64,000 nucleotides of DNA, from contig NZ_WTPY01000002.1 of NCBI RefSeq assembly GCF_011378905.1, positions 186,001 to 250,000 of the forward strand, in the 5' to 3' direction. The stretch's first letter is position 1, and each line of letters opens with the position of its first letter. Positions 28,298-36,682 of this stretch are shown here, in pieces. The DNA comes from Paraglaciecola sp. 20A4. GTDB lineage: Bacteria; Pseudomonadota; Gammaproteobacteria; Enterobacterales; Alteromonadaceae. Both the position numbers and the translations under genes were made by a program. The notes under the pieces are model-generated. The model was not told where the DNA came from, ran no database searches, and was given only the letters and a program-made list of their open reading frames with translations.

Positions 28298-29341
28298 ATG
28301 TTGGTAATTCGCCCTATTTGCGCTGCAGATTTTCGCGCACTAAAACAGATCGCGATTGAATCTGGGCATGGCTTTACATCATTGCCTGACAATGATGAAT
28401 TACTGCTGAGTAAAATAACCCGGGCGGAAACGAGTTTTGCTGAAAAGGTAACGACTCCTGGTCAGCAAAGTTACTTATTTGTACTGGAAGATACCCAAAG
28501 CAAAGACATTATTGGTGTAACGGCTATTGAAGCCGCCGTTGGGCTGAGTGCACCGTTTTACCACTATCATATCGCTAGTCATGTACATTACTCGCCTAGC
28601 TTAGGGGTGAAAAAAGTCGTTGAGACCTTGAACTTATGTAACGACTACACGGGTGCATCTGAAGTATGCACCTTGTTTGTGCGAGAAAAATACCGTCGTG
28701 GTTTTTCTGGTCAGCTTTTATCACGTGTACGCTATCTGTTTATGGCTAACCACCCCGAGCGGTTTGCAGATTTGGTGATTGCTGAAATGCGCGGTGTTTC
28801 CGACGAAAACGGCCACTCACCATTTTGGGCATGGTTAGAATCAAACTTTTTTGGCATTGATTTCCCTACTGCAGATTACTTAGTCGGGATAGGCGATAAG
28901 TCCTTTATTGCTGAATTGATGCCCAAACACCCTATTTACGTGGCACTGCTTAGCCCTGAGGCACAAAATGTAATTGCTAAAGTGCATGAAAAAACCGCAC
29001 CGGCTTTACGTTTGCTACAAAAAGAAGGTTTTTTGCACCGTGGTTACGTGGATTTGTTTGACGCTGGGCCCACGGTCGAGGTGGCCCTTAAAAATATACG
29101 CACTGTGCAGCAAAGCTGCTTAGCTAAAGTCGTTATTGATGATGCAGTAACGCCTGCTAAATTGGCTCACTCGAAAGAGAAAAATTACATGTTGTGCAAC
29201 ACTGACGTGAGTCAATTTCGCGCCACAGTATCGGCTTTAGTGAACTATTACGAGACAGCAAACGAACTACATATTCATGGGGATATGGCCGACGCGCTGG
29301 GTTTATCCAATGGCAGTGACGTTCGCTTTATCGCACTTTAA
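28298..29341 (+). CDS. astA: arginine N-succinyltransferase
   Basis: 347 residues, the usual AstA length. The N-terminal half has the GNAT-like opening MLVIRPICAADFRALKQIA, and the family stretch SPFWAWLESNFFGIDFPTADYL lies near 165-190. It transfers succinate from succinyl-CoA to arginine, the first step of the AST pathway, in the cytoplasm. It is co-transcribed with astC and probably with the DUF1338 gene downstream. The usual astD (succinylglutamate semialdehyde dehydrogenase) does not follow, and astB and astE are also not in the window. Confidence 0.93.
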   Translation: MLVIRPICAADFRALKQIAIESGHGFTSLPDNDELLLSKITRAETSFAEKVTTPGQQSYLFVLEDTQSKDIIGVTAIEAAVGLSAPFYHYHIASHVHYSPSLGVKKVVETLNLCNDYTGASEVCTLFVREKYRRGFSGQLLSRVRYLFMANHPERFADLVIAEMRGVSDENGHSPFWAWLESNFFGIDFPTADYLVGIGDKSFIAELMPKHPIYVALLSPEAQNVIAKVHEKTAPALRLLQKEGFLHRGYVDLFDAGPTVEVALKNIRTVQQSCLAKVVIDDAVTPAKLAHSKEKNYMLCNTDVSQFRATVSALVNYYETANELHIHGDMADALGLSNGSDVRFIAL

Positions 29342-29399
29342 GAAGCAAGGTTACGCCTTGTCTTTTACCGACATAATATTTTAGAAAAAGGTTTTATTT

Positions 29400-30206
29400 A
29401 TGCATACTAACGTAAACATGTTGTTTGAAAAATTATGGGAAAACTACTTAGCGGTTACACCTTCTGCGGTCACCGTGCATGATTTATTTGGAAAAACCCA
29501 AGGCCAAGAAGTGATCAATGATCACATTGCGTTGCGCACGTTCAATTTACCTAACATCGGATTGAGTGCTCTGGCCGCGCATTTCGAAGCATTAGGTTAT
29601 CAAGCTTGCGGTGAATATCACTTTGTTGCAAAAAAACTTTACGCCAAACATTTTGAGCATCCTGAACACCCTGATTTACCTAAAGTGTTTATCTCAGAAT
29701 TACTGCTCGAACAGTGCAGCGAATCATTACAAAGCACCATTGGCGCGTTAGTAGCCAACATGGACAAAAATGCCGTGACGCAAGATAACTTCTTGTACTC
29801 AGGGCGCCACTGGGATATTGATTACGCAACGTATCAACAACTGTTGCAAGAATCCGAGTTTGCCGCATGGGTAGCAGCTTGGGGTTATCGGGCTAATCAC
29901 TTTACCGTGAGTAACAATCACTTGAGTGAATTTGATTCAATCGAACAAATCAACCAAGCAGTAAAAGATGCCGGTTTGTCATTGAATACATCAGGCGGTG
30001 AAATAAAAGGTTCGGTTGAGGTTATGCTAGAGCAGTCTTCAACGTTAGCTGATAAATATCCGGTCGCGTTTAGTGACGGTGAGCGGGCGATCCCTAGTTG
30101 CTTCTACGAGTTTGCCAAGCGCTACCCCAAGCCCGATGGCACACTGTTCACAGGCTTTGTAGCTGAATCCGCGGACAAAATTTTTGAAAGTACCAACGCT
30201 AGATAA
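29400..30206 (+). CDS. DUF1338 protein (2-oxoadipate dioxygenase/decarboxylase-like)
   Basis: 268 residues of the DUF1338 family, whose characterised members (HglS/YdcJ type) are Fe(II)-dependent VOC-fold enzymes that turn 2-oxoadipate into 2-hydroxyglutarate. A metal-ligand His is probable at H42 (NDHIALRTFN), a second in YRANHFTVSNNH (about 175), and a Glu in SCFYEFAKRYP (about 238). This is a short single-domain form compared with the longer HglS. It follows astA by 58 bases and ends with a strong terminator. DUF1338 genes are frequent beside ast genes in Shewanella and Alteromonadales, so a role in amino-acid catabolism is likely. Confidence 0.85.
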   Translation: MHTNVNMLFEKLWENYLAVTPSAVTVHDLFGKTQGQEVINDHIALRTFNLPNIGLSALAAHFEALGYQACGEYHFVAKKLYAKHFEHPEHPDLPKVFISELLLEQCSESLQSTIGALVANMDKNAVTQDNFLYSGRHWDIDYATYQQLLQESEFAAWVAAWGYRANHFTVSNNHLSEFDSIEQINQAVKDAGLSLNTSGGEIKGSVEVMLEQSSTLADKYPVAFSDGERAIPSCFYEFAKRYPKPDGTLFTGFVAESADKIFESTNAR

Positions 30207-30235
30207 AGGTGTTGGTTTATTTTATTACCGTTTTA

Positions 30236-30260
30236 GGGGCCTTCGTGGCCCCTTTTTTTT
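30236..30260 (+). terminator. intrinsic terminator after the ast/DUF1338 operon
   Basis: Six-bp GC stem (GGGGCC 30236-30241, GGCCCC 30247-30252) with loop TTCGT, followed by eight T's. Confidence 0.88.
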
Positions 30261-30445
30261 AGCCGATTGTCTAATTGTTTGCGCCTCGCAATGTCGTTAT
30301 TGTCTTCTATACTAAAGCAGATTTACACTGTTAAACGTCAAGTTAACTTATTGGTATAGCTGATAAATCACGAATGGAGCAGGGATTTATATTACTAGCG
30401 CTTTATTCCAAAGTTTGTTGTAATGTCAACGTAATGTAACAAGGT

Positions 30446-31390
30446 ATGAACCGAAAAATGCGAATTAGCTGGCGGGAGGTTATTAAGCAGTATTTTAGTA
30501 AGCCTTCAAAGTTTCATTCAATTGGAATTGAACTTGGCGATGCTGAGCTGCACCTCAATGTTATTCAGAGAAAATCTGGTAAATTTGAGTGGGTAAAACA
30601 ACATAGCCTGCCTATGCAAGATTGGGTGAAGCATCTTGCAGCCTACGTAGAACAAAATAAATTGGCACGTACCCCCTGTTATGTGGCGTTAGGGCTAAAT
30701 AAATATCAACTTTTTCAAATCGATAAGCCAGATGTTGAAGAGCAAGAAGTTGCAAAAGCGCTGAAATGGCAAGTTAAAGAACAGTTAATTGGCACAGATG
30801 AACATGTACTTGATTATTATGACCATCCCGACGCCATAGGCGGCAAAGAAAAAGTTAACGTTGTTGCCGTCAGTCGCCCTCAAATTAGCGCAATTATAAA
30901 AGGTATTCTTAAAGCCGATTTAAAACTTGTGACTATCAGTATAGAAGAGCTGGCTACCAGCGAACTGTTACCTATTAACGATGATGCTATTTTGACCTTG
31001 TTTCAAGAGAAAGGGGGGCAGATTAATTTAAACATTATCAAACAGGGTAAGCTGTTTTTCTCACGCCGATTGAAAGGTTATGAAAACTTGCCGAGCTTTT
31101 CGTTAGAAGAATTTCAGATGGGGATGGGTGACACGTTAAGTGTGGAAATTCAGCGTTCTATGGATTATTTCGAGAGCCAGCTGCGTCAAGCCCCAGTAAG
31201 ACGCATAGTGGTGTACTTAAATTCGCCGATACAACAACAGCTAGCCGAAATTATTAAAGATTTGACCTTTATGCCGGTAGAAGTAATAGCCTTGCCCCTA
31301 AACTCACCAGAGGTTAATCAAACTGTCAGCTTAGCCAGTTTAGGCGCCGCTTTGTCCGAAACAGAACTCGGTAATAGGGCTACCCAATGA
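30446..31390 (+). CDS. mshI: MSHA biogenesis protein MshI (PilM-like)
   Basis: 314 residues. It is an actin-fold, PilM/GspL-type cytoplasmic protein with an opening F-H-S-I-G-I-E-L-G-D that matches the phosphate-1 loop and an internal LTLFQEKGGQINLNIIKQGKLFFSR segment. It is the first gene of the MSHA type IV pilus locus, links the inner-membrane assembly platform to the motor, and overlaps the PilN-like gene by four bases. No mshH (csrD-type) gene precedes it, unlike the Vibrio cholerae locus. Confidence 0.88.
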   Translation: MNRKMRISWREVIKQYFSKPSKFHSIGIELGDAELHLNVIQRKSGKFEWVKQHSLPMQDWVKHLAAYVEQNKLARTPCYVALGLNKYQLFQIDKPDVEEQEVAKALKWQVKEQLIGTDEHVLDYYDHPDAIGGKEKVNVVAVSRPQISAIIKGILKADLKLVTISIEELATSELLPINDDAILTLFQEKGGQINLNIIKQGKLFFSRRLKGYENLPSFSLEEFQMGMGDTLSVEIQRSMDYFESQLRQAPVRRIVVYLNSPIQQQLAEIIKDLTFMPVEVIALPLNSPEVNQTVSLASLGAALSETELGNRATQ

Positions 31391-31992
31391 AGTCACGCAT
31401 TAATTTATTTCTACCAGAGCTACAGCCTAAATTAGAAGTGTTGACGTTATCATTTGTGCTGTCTATCTGGTTTGTTCTATTGACTATTATTAGCCTAGTT
31501 TACTTTCTAAGCTATACCCAAGAACAAGATATTCTTGATGAGTTGACCGCGGCGCAAAATCAAAAAATACAACTTGAAGACAGATTGATGGCGTTAAATG
31601 AATCTCTTGGCAGTCGCACAAAAGATCCTGAGTTGGTTGCTGCAATTGAGAGTAAGCAATTTGGTATAAGGCAGAAGCAAAGAATAATTGATGAACTTTC
31701 AGGTCAAGAGCAGTTTAAATCTAATGGTTTCGCTGGGCTAATGAATGGCTTGGCGCTAAATCATCAAGCAGGTTTATGGCTAACACGTATTCACCTTAAT
31801 GAACGACAAGTCATGATTGAAGGTGGCGCCACCGACTCGTCTCTTATACCTAAATGGGTTAGTAGTTTGAGTTTAACACAACGCTTCAAAGGCCAAGAGT
31901 TTGCTACTACTAAACTTTATCGTGACGAAAATGAACAGTTGATGTTTACGCTAGGCACCGAAAATTCATCACAAGCGCAAGGAAAAGAGTAA
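31387..31992 (+). CDS. PilN-like MSHA platform protein
   Basis: 201 residues: one N-terminal membrane anchor (about 19-43), a coiled-coil (about 45-80), then a ferredoxin-like periplasmic part with WLTRIHLNERQVMIEGGATDSSLIP (about 128-155), characteristic of the PilN family. It works with MshI and MshJ in the alignment complex of the pilus. Vibrio MSHA descriptions often omit or merge this gene (MshI2), so I leave the symbol empty. Confidence 0.85.
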   Translation: MKSRINLFLPELQPKLEVLTLSFVLSIWFVLLTIISLVYFLSYTQEQDILDELTAAQNQKIQLEDRLMALNESLGSRTKDPELVAAIESKQFGIRQKQRIIDELSGQEQFKSNGFAGLMNGLALNHQAGLWLTRIHLNERQVMIEGGATDSSLIPKWVSSLSLTQRFKGQEFATTKLYRDENEQLMFTLGTENSSQAQGKE

Positions 31993-31994
31993 CC

Positions 31995-32696
31995 ATGAAC
32001 CAAGGGCTAAGCGATAGATATAAAACGCTGTTTAAGCAGTTTCAAAACATTACGCAGCGTGAAAAAATGCTTATTTTAGTCGCTGGTGCAGTGGTTATTA
32101 CTATGGTGGGTTACATGTTATTCATTGAACCCCTGAATGAAAAAATCGTTCGAGAAGAGCAAGATTTAGCCGCTCAGCACAATCAGTATCGCAGTGTTGA
32201 AGCCCAATTAGCTGTAAGTGAACAACTATTTAATAACGACCCAAATCTTCAGTTGGCTGATTCTTTGGCTAAGTTAACTCAACGAATGAAAGAATTAGAT
32301 ACGCATTTGCAGCATCAAACGGTGAATTTGGTGCGTCCAACACAAATGCCAATGTTACTTGAGAAAGTACTAGCAGATAGCGAGGGCGTGACCTTAGTGA
32401 GTATGCAATCTATTGCGCCAACTGCCGTGCTTAGTCCTGCCATGAAAAACAATGATGAAAAAGAGACCAATGATGACGCCAGCACATCAGACGATATCAA
32501 TTTGTACCGTCATGGCGTGATGCTATCGGTCAAGGGAAGCTATTTTGATATTCAGCGTTATTTGACCAAGATTGAAAGTCTTAAGTGGCAGTTTTATTGG
32601 AAGCGCTTTAACTATGCGGTGGACAGCTATCCAAATGCATTGGTCGAGGTTGAGCTCTATACGCTCAGTACTAGCGAGGCATTTATAGGTGTGTAA
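31995..32696 (+). CDS. mshJ: MSHA biogenesis protein MshJ (PilO/GspM-like)
   Basis: 233 residues with one N-terminal membrane segment (about 26-45, MLILVAGAVVITMVGYMLFI), a coiled-coil region (about 50-115), a low-complexity acidic stretch (about 150-170, DEKETNDDASTSDD), and a ferredoxin-like C-terminal domain (about 175-225). It is the inner-membrane alignment partner of the PilN-like protein. The gene begins two bases after its upstream neighbour. Confidence 0.87.
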   Translation: MNQGLSDRYKTLFKQFQNITQREKMLILVAGAVVITMVGYMLFIEPLNEKIVREEQDLAAQHNQYRSVEAQLAVSEQLFNNDPNLQLADSLAKLTQRMKELDTHLQHQTVNLVRPTQMPMLLEKVLADSEGVTLVSMQSIAPTAVLSPAMKNNDEKETNDDASTSDDINLYRHGVMLSVKGSYFDIQRYLTKIESLKWQFYWKRFNYAVDSYPNALVEVELYTLSTSEAFIGV

Positions 32697-32697
32697 T

Positions 32698-33048
32698 ATG
32701 AAAATTAAATTTGCTTTTATATCTACATGGTTACTGGTTGTATTGGGAACTGGCACGACAGCAAACGCGCAAACCTTAATAGATCCCACGCGACCCATGA
32801 ATGCCATTTCTAGTACTTCAGCTGAAGCAGAACAGGACGATATACTTATTCTGAATGCCATATTTATCAATGGTGTTAATAAGCGCGCCATTATAAATGG
32901 TATGAATGTGGAAGAAGGGCAAAACGTGGCGGGAAAAACACTTATATCGATCAGCAAAAATCGAGTTGTATTGCGCGGCGCCAAAGGCTCGCAAGAACTT
33001 TTCGTTAATCAGTCTCAATTTATAAAAGATGCAAATGATGGATTTTAA
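32698..33048 (+). CDS. mshK: MSHA biogenesis protein MshK (PilP-like)
   Basis: 116 residues from ATG 32698; an upstream in-frame GTG at 32689 would add three residues but lacks reason. The signal peptide (about 1-23) ends TTANAQ. DPTRPMNA starts the mature part, and a C-terminal domain with LNAIFINGVNKRAIINGM follows. It is thought to connect the inner-membrane platform to the secretin MshL. It overlaps mshL. Confidence 0.85.
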   Translation: MKIKFAFISTWLLVVLGTGTTANAQTLIDPTRPMNAISSTSAEAEQDDILILNAIFINGVNKRAIINGMNVEEGQNVAGKTLISISKNRVVLRGAKGSQELFVNQSQFIKDANDGF

Positions 33049-34693
33049 GCGTATTACGTTAGCCGGTCTTGTGCTGGTATTAGTTGCCTGTCAGTCGAAA
33101 CATGATACTCAGCATTATGAGAAGTCACTGGACGACGCAATCGCGGATAGCGATCAGGCGGTGACCCATAAAAAACAAGATGTGCCCTTATTGCCGGATG
33201 CAGTTCAGCAGACCTTAATGCCACAATCAGAAGGAACAGATAACGTTCTTTTTGGTGAGCCTAAATTCGATATAAATGCACAACAAATCGATGCGGTAAG
33301 CTTTTTCGCTGGAATAGTGGAAGACACCCCTTTTAGTGTGGCTATTCATCCGTCTGTTTCTGGCGTGATTACACTTAATTTAAAACAAGTCACCCTTGAG
33401 CAAATTTTTGACATTGTCACTGAAATCTACGGTTATGATGTGCAGCGTCGGCAAAACATTTACCGTATTTACCCGTCTGGAATGCGTACAGAAACCTTCG
33501 CGGTTAACTACTTATTAATGAAACGTGATGGGGCCACACAAACCAGTATTACGTCGGGTGGTGTTTCTCAATCTCAGGGTAATAATAGTAACCAAAGCGG
33601 TTCGCAAAATAGTTTCAGTGGTAATTCGTCATCCAGTAGCGGTAGTTCAAGTAGTTTGAATTCTGGAAGTAACGGTAATGGCACCAGTATTTCAACCAGT
33701 ACAGAAACCGATTTTTGGAAAGACTTACTGGCGTCGCTGCAAGTGATGGTAGGGGTTGAAGACGGTCGTAATGTAATGGTTATGCCTCAAGCAGGGCTTG
33801 TTACCGTTAGAGCGTTACCAAGCGAAATTCGTTCAGTGAAAGAGTTTTTAGCTATTTCAGAAGAGCATGTGCAACGACAGGTTATTTTAGAAGCACGTAT
33901 ATTGGAGGTATCCCTAAGTGACGGCTATCAGCAAGGGATCAATTGGACAGAAGTGCTAGCAAACAGTGGCAGTACTGATTTCCAGTTTTCAACGACTTCA
34001 GGTAGCTTAGGTGATGCGATTTCAGCTTCGCTAGGAGGCATTACCAGCCTATCGTTTATCAATAAAGATTTCAGTGGCGTTCTTAATTTACTGCAAACCC
34101 AAGGTAACGTGCAGGTTTTATCTAGTCCCCGTGTAACGGCTATTAATAATCAAAAAGCGGTGATTAAGGTTGGCGACGACGAGTACTTTGTGACCGACGT
34201 ATCCAGTTCAAGCACGGTTACGACGACGACCAGCACCAGTACCCCTGATATTGAACTTACGCCGTTCTTCTCAGGGATTGCCCTTGACGTTACCCCACAA
34301 ATTGATGCCACGGGTGGCGTACTTTTGCATGTGCATCCATCAGTTATCGAAACTGAAGAACAACAAAAAGTGGTCACGTTAAACGAAGAAGAGTATGTAT
34401 TGCCCTTAGCAGCCAGTAATATTCGTGAATCAGACACCATTATTCACGCCCGTTCAGGTGAAATAGTCGTTATTGGCGGCTTAATGCAGTCGATTATTTC
34501 CACGACCGAATCAAAAACTCCTTTGTTAGGGGACATACCCGTGTTGGGTAATCTGTTTAAAAATATTCAAGAAACTGAAACCAAAAAAGAATTGGTTATT
34601 TTGCTTAGACCCACAGTGGTAGGTGCAGATACGTGGCGTCAACAATTGCTTAGAAGCCGAAATCAAATGGCCGATTGGCTGCACGTGGAATAA
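33029..34693 (+). CDS. mshL: MSHA secretin MshL
   Basis: 554 residues, an outer-membrane lipoprotein secretin. The lipobox region LVLVACQS lies near residues 15-22. N-terminal STN/N-type domains (about 75-150) are followed by a long Ser/Gly/Asn-rich linker (about 172-230), then the secretin core with VLSSPRVTAINNQKAVIKVGDDEYF (about 368-390) and IHARSGEIVVIGGLMQS (about 470-490). It forms the pore through which the pilus exits. Three possible start codons (33029, 33035, 33038) overlap the end of mshK; the choice does not alter the lipobox. Confidence 0.93.
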   Translation: MQMMDFKRITLAGLVLVLVACQSKHDTQHYEKSLDDAIADSDQAVTHKKQDVPLLPDAVQQTLMPQSEGTDNVLFGEPKFDINAQQIDAVSFFAGIVEDTPFSVAIHPSVSGVITLNLKQVTLEQIFDIVTEIYGYDVQRRQNIYRIYPSGMRTETFAVNYLLMKRDGATQTSITSGGVSQSQGNNSNQSGSQNSFSGNSSSSSGSSSSLNSGSNGNGTSISTSTETDFWKDLLASLQVMVGVEDGRNVMVMPQAGLVTVRALPSEIRSVKEFLAISEEHVQRQVILEARILEVSLSDGYQQGINWTEVLANSGSTDFQFSTTSGSLGDAISASLGGITSLSFINKDFSGVLNLLQTQGNVQVLSSPRVTAINNQKAVIKVGDDEYFVTDVSSSSTVTTTTSTSTPDIELTPFFSGIALDVTPQIDATGGVLLHVHPSVIETEEQQKVVTLNEEEYVLPLAASNIRESDTIIHARSGEIVVIGGLMQSIISTTESKTPLLGDIPVLGNLFKNIQETETKKELVILLRPTVVGADTWRQQLLRSRNQMADWLHVE

Positions 34694-34697
34694 CGCG

Positions 34698-35606
34698 ATG
34701 TATTTATACCACTACGGTATAAAGGAATTGCCTTTTACCCTTACCCCTAACACTAGCTACTTTTTTGGTCTACCTAGCCATAAAGAAGCCATAGATGTAT
34801 TACTCACTGCAATAAAGACCGGTGAAGGTTTTATTAAAGTGACAGGGGAAGTGGGGACGGGCAAAACGCTGATTTGTCGCAAATTGCTTAACGAGCTACC
34901 TGAACCATTTGTTGCGGCCTATATTCCGAATCCATATTTAACGCCCAGTGAGTTGCGACGCTCAGTAGCTGCAGAGCTCAACGTGACGTTAAGTAGCAAT
35001 GCGGATCAACAGGAATTTACCCAGCGTCTTCAACAGCGTCTTATTGAAGTTAATCAACAGAATCGAGGTGTGGTACTAATCATAGACGAGGCTCAGGCTT
35101 TGCCTATTGAGAGTATTGAAGCACTGCGCTTGATCACCAACTTAGAGACTGAATCGCGCAAACTGTTGCAGGTCGTGTTGTTTGGCCAACCTGAGCTAGA
35201 CGATAAGCTTGCATTACCTGAGTTACGCCAATTAAAACAGCGCGTGACATTTTCCTATGCGCTAAAACTAATGAACGCTGATCAGGTGTTTCAGTATGTG
35301 CGTCATCGCATGTCCGTTGCTGGTTATCGCGGTGATGATATTTTTTCTAGCCGTGCGTGTAAATTATTATTTAAAGCCAGTAAAGGCACCCCTCGAATAG
35401 TCAATGTTTTGTGCCATAAGGCCTTAATGCTGGCGTATGGCGAAGGGAAACAACAAGTGGAAATTAAGCACATTAAATTAGCCATTAACGATACCGAAGC
35501 GGCTTATACCAGCCGATTTAGCGTAGTAAAACTGCTGCTTGGTTTTACCACCACAGTCGTCGTGCTCGCCGTTGCCTATTGGGCTTATCAGAGGTTCGCG
35601 TTATGA
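34698..35606 (+). CDS. mshM: MSHA biogenesis ATPase MshM (ExeA-like)
   Basis: 302 residues starting MYLYHYGIKELPF (ATG 34698, four bases after the mshL stop). It is an AAA+ ATPase with Walker A GEVGTGKT at 50-57, Walker B VLIIDEAQ near 133-140, and a C-terminal membrane segment (last 22 residues, TTTVVVLAVAYWAYQRF region). It resembles ExeA, which inserts secretins through peptidoglycan. An in-frame upstream start at 34623 would only extend it into mshL and is not credible. Confidence 0.9.
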   Translation: MYLYHYGIKELPFTLTPNTSYFFGLPSHKEAIDVLLTAIKTGEGFIKVTGEVGTGKTLICRKLLNELPEPFVAAYIPNPYLTPSELRRSVAAELNVTLSSNADQQEFTQRLQQRLIEVNQQNRGVVLIIDEAQALPIESIEALRLITNLETESRKLLQVVLFGQPELDDKLALPELRQLKQRVTFSYALKLMNADQVFQYVRHRMSVAGYRGDDIFSSRACKLLFKASKGTPRIVNVLCHKALMLAYGEGKQQVEIKHIKLAINDTEAAYTSRFSVVKLLLGFTTTVVVLAVAYWAYQRFAL

Positions 35607-36682
35607 GTGTGGTCAATAAAATGCTGCGTGATCTTGAAGCCAGGCAAGCCCCCCAAGAATCGGCTAGTGCCGATTATCAGCCACCAAAGCAGAATACTAA
35701 AAGGTTGGCGTGGTTGCTGTCACTAATGGTGATTACGCTACTCTTTGCTGCGATTAGTTACATTTGGCCTACCGTGACGGACAATGATCCCGTGTCTAGT
35801 CAAGACAAGTTAAACCAGATGATCAATCCTGCACTAATAGATATGGTAGTGCCTGACCCGATCCAGCCTGATAAACCAGTCGCAGGTGCAATGACGTGGG
35901 TTGAACCACCAGACGTTGGGCAATCCGATGTTCCAGAGGCAAAGGGGCATCAAGCTGCAGATATGAATTCGCAGTTGGAAGCGGAGCCAGTAATAGTTAA
36001 CAAACAAGAACCGCTAGCGTCAGTCGTTCCGCCCCCAGTTGCTCCGGTTAACTCTGATAAGGTGATGCCGTCGACAGCATCATTTAGCAAAAAAGCCAAT
36101 CGTAGTGAGAATGCTCAAGCTGGATTAAAACAAAGTATTAATCAGGCACTCAGAGAGGGAAACACATTAATCGCCATCAACGGCTTGCAAAAACTGCTCA
36201 GCAGTGAGCCTGAAAATGTGCGTATTCGTAAAAAATTAGCCTCTCTGCTATTTGCTGAAAATCGTATGCGAGAAGCGCAAGCGCTGCTTAGCGACGGTAT
36301 CGTGGCCCAGCCTCAGCAGCATGACTTACGTTTAATGTTAGCCAGGTTATTTGCGCAGCAAGGTGAACCTAAAAAAGCATTGCTATTATTGTTAGAAGTT
36401 TCGCCATCGTTGGCCATGCACAGTGATTTTTACGCCTATCGTGGCGCGCTAGCACAGCGTTCTGCTGATTATGCTCAGGCTCAGCAAGATTACCAACAAT
36501 TAGCCAATGCAGAACCTCAAAAGGCTAAGTGGTGGTTAGGACTAGGCATCGCTCAAGATAGTAGTGGGGATAACCTCTCAGCATTAAAAAGCTATCGTCA
36601 AGCTGACAACGAGCAGCAGTTATCACCTGAAGTGATTACCTTTGTACGTCAAAGGTTGAATGATTTAGTAGGTATAAAATGA
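35603..36682 (+). CDS. mshN: MSHA biogenesis protein MshN (TPR protein)
   Basis: 359 residues from ATG 35603 (ATGA overlap with mshM). The N-terminus is MSVVNKMLRDLEARQ, the family opening. One membrane segment (about 38-58) is followed by a Pro-rich stretch and TPR repeats in the C-terminal half (about 190-355, LFAENRMREAQALLSDG and AQRSADYAQAQQDYQQLA units). It is probably an assembly factor working with MshM at the inner membrane. Confidence 0.88.
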   Translation: MSVVNKMLRDLEARQAPQESASADYQPPKQNTKRLAWLLSLMVITLLFAAISYIWPTVTDNDPVSSQDKLNQMINPALIDMVVPDPIQPDKPVAGAMTWVEPPDVGQSDVPEAKGHQAADMNSQLEAEPVIVNKQEPLASVVPPPVAPVNSDKVMPSTASFSKKANRSENAQAGLKQSINQALREGNTLIAINGLQKLLSSEPENVRIRKKLASLLFAENRMREAQALLSDGIVAQPQQHDLRLMLARLFAQQGEPKKALLLLLEVSPSLAMHSDFYAYRGALAQRSADYAQAQQDYQQLANAEPQKAKWWLGLGIAQDSSGDNLSALKSYRQADNEQQLSPEVITFVRQRLNDLVGIK

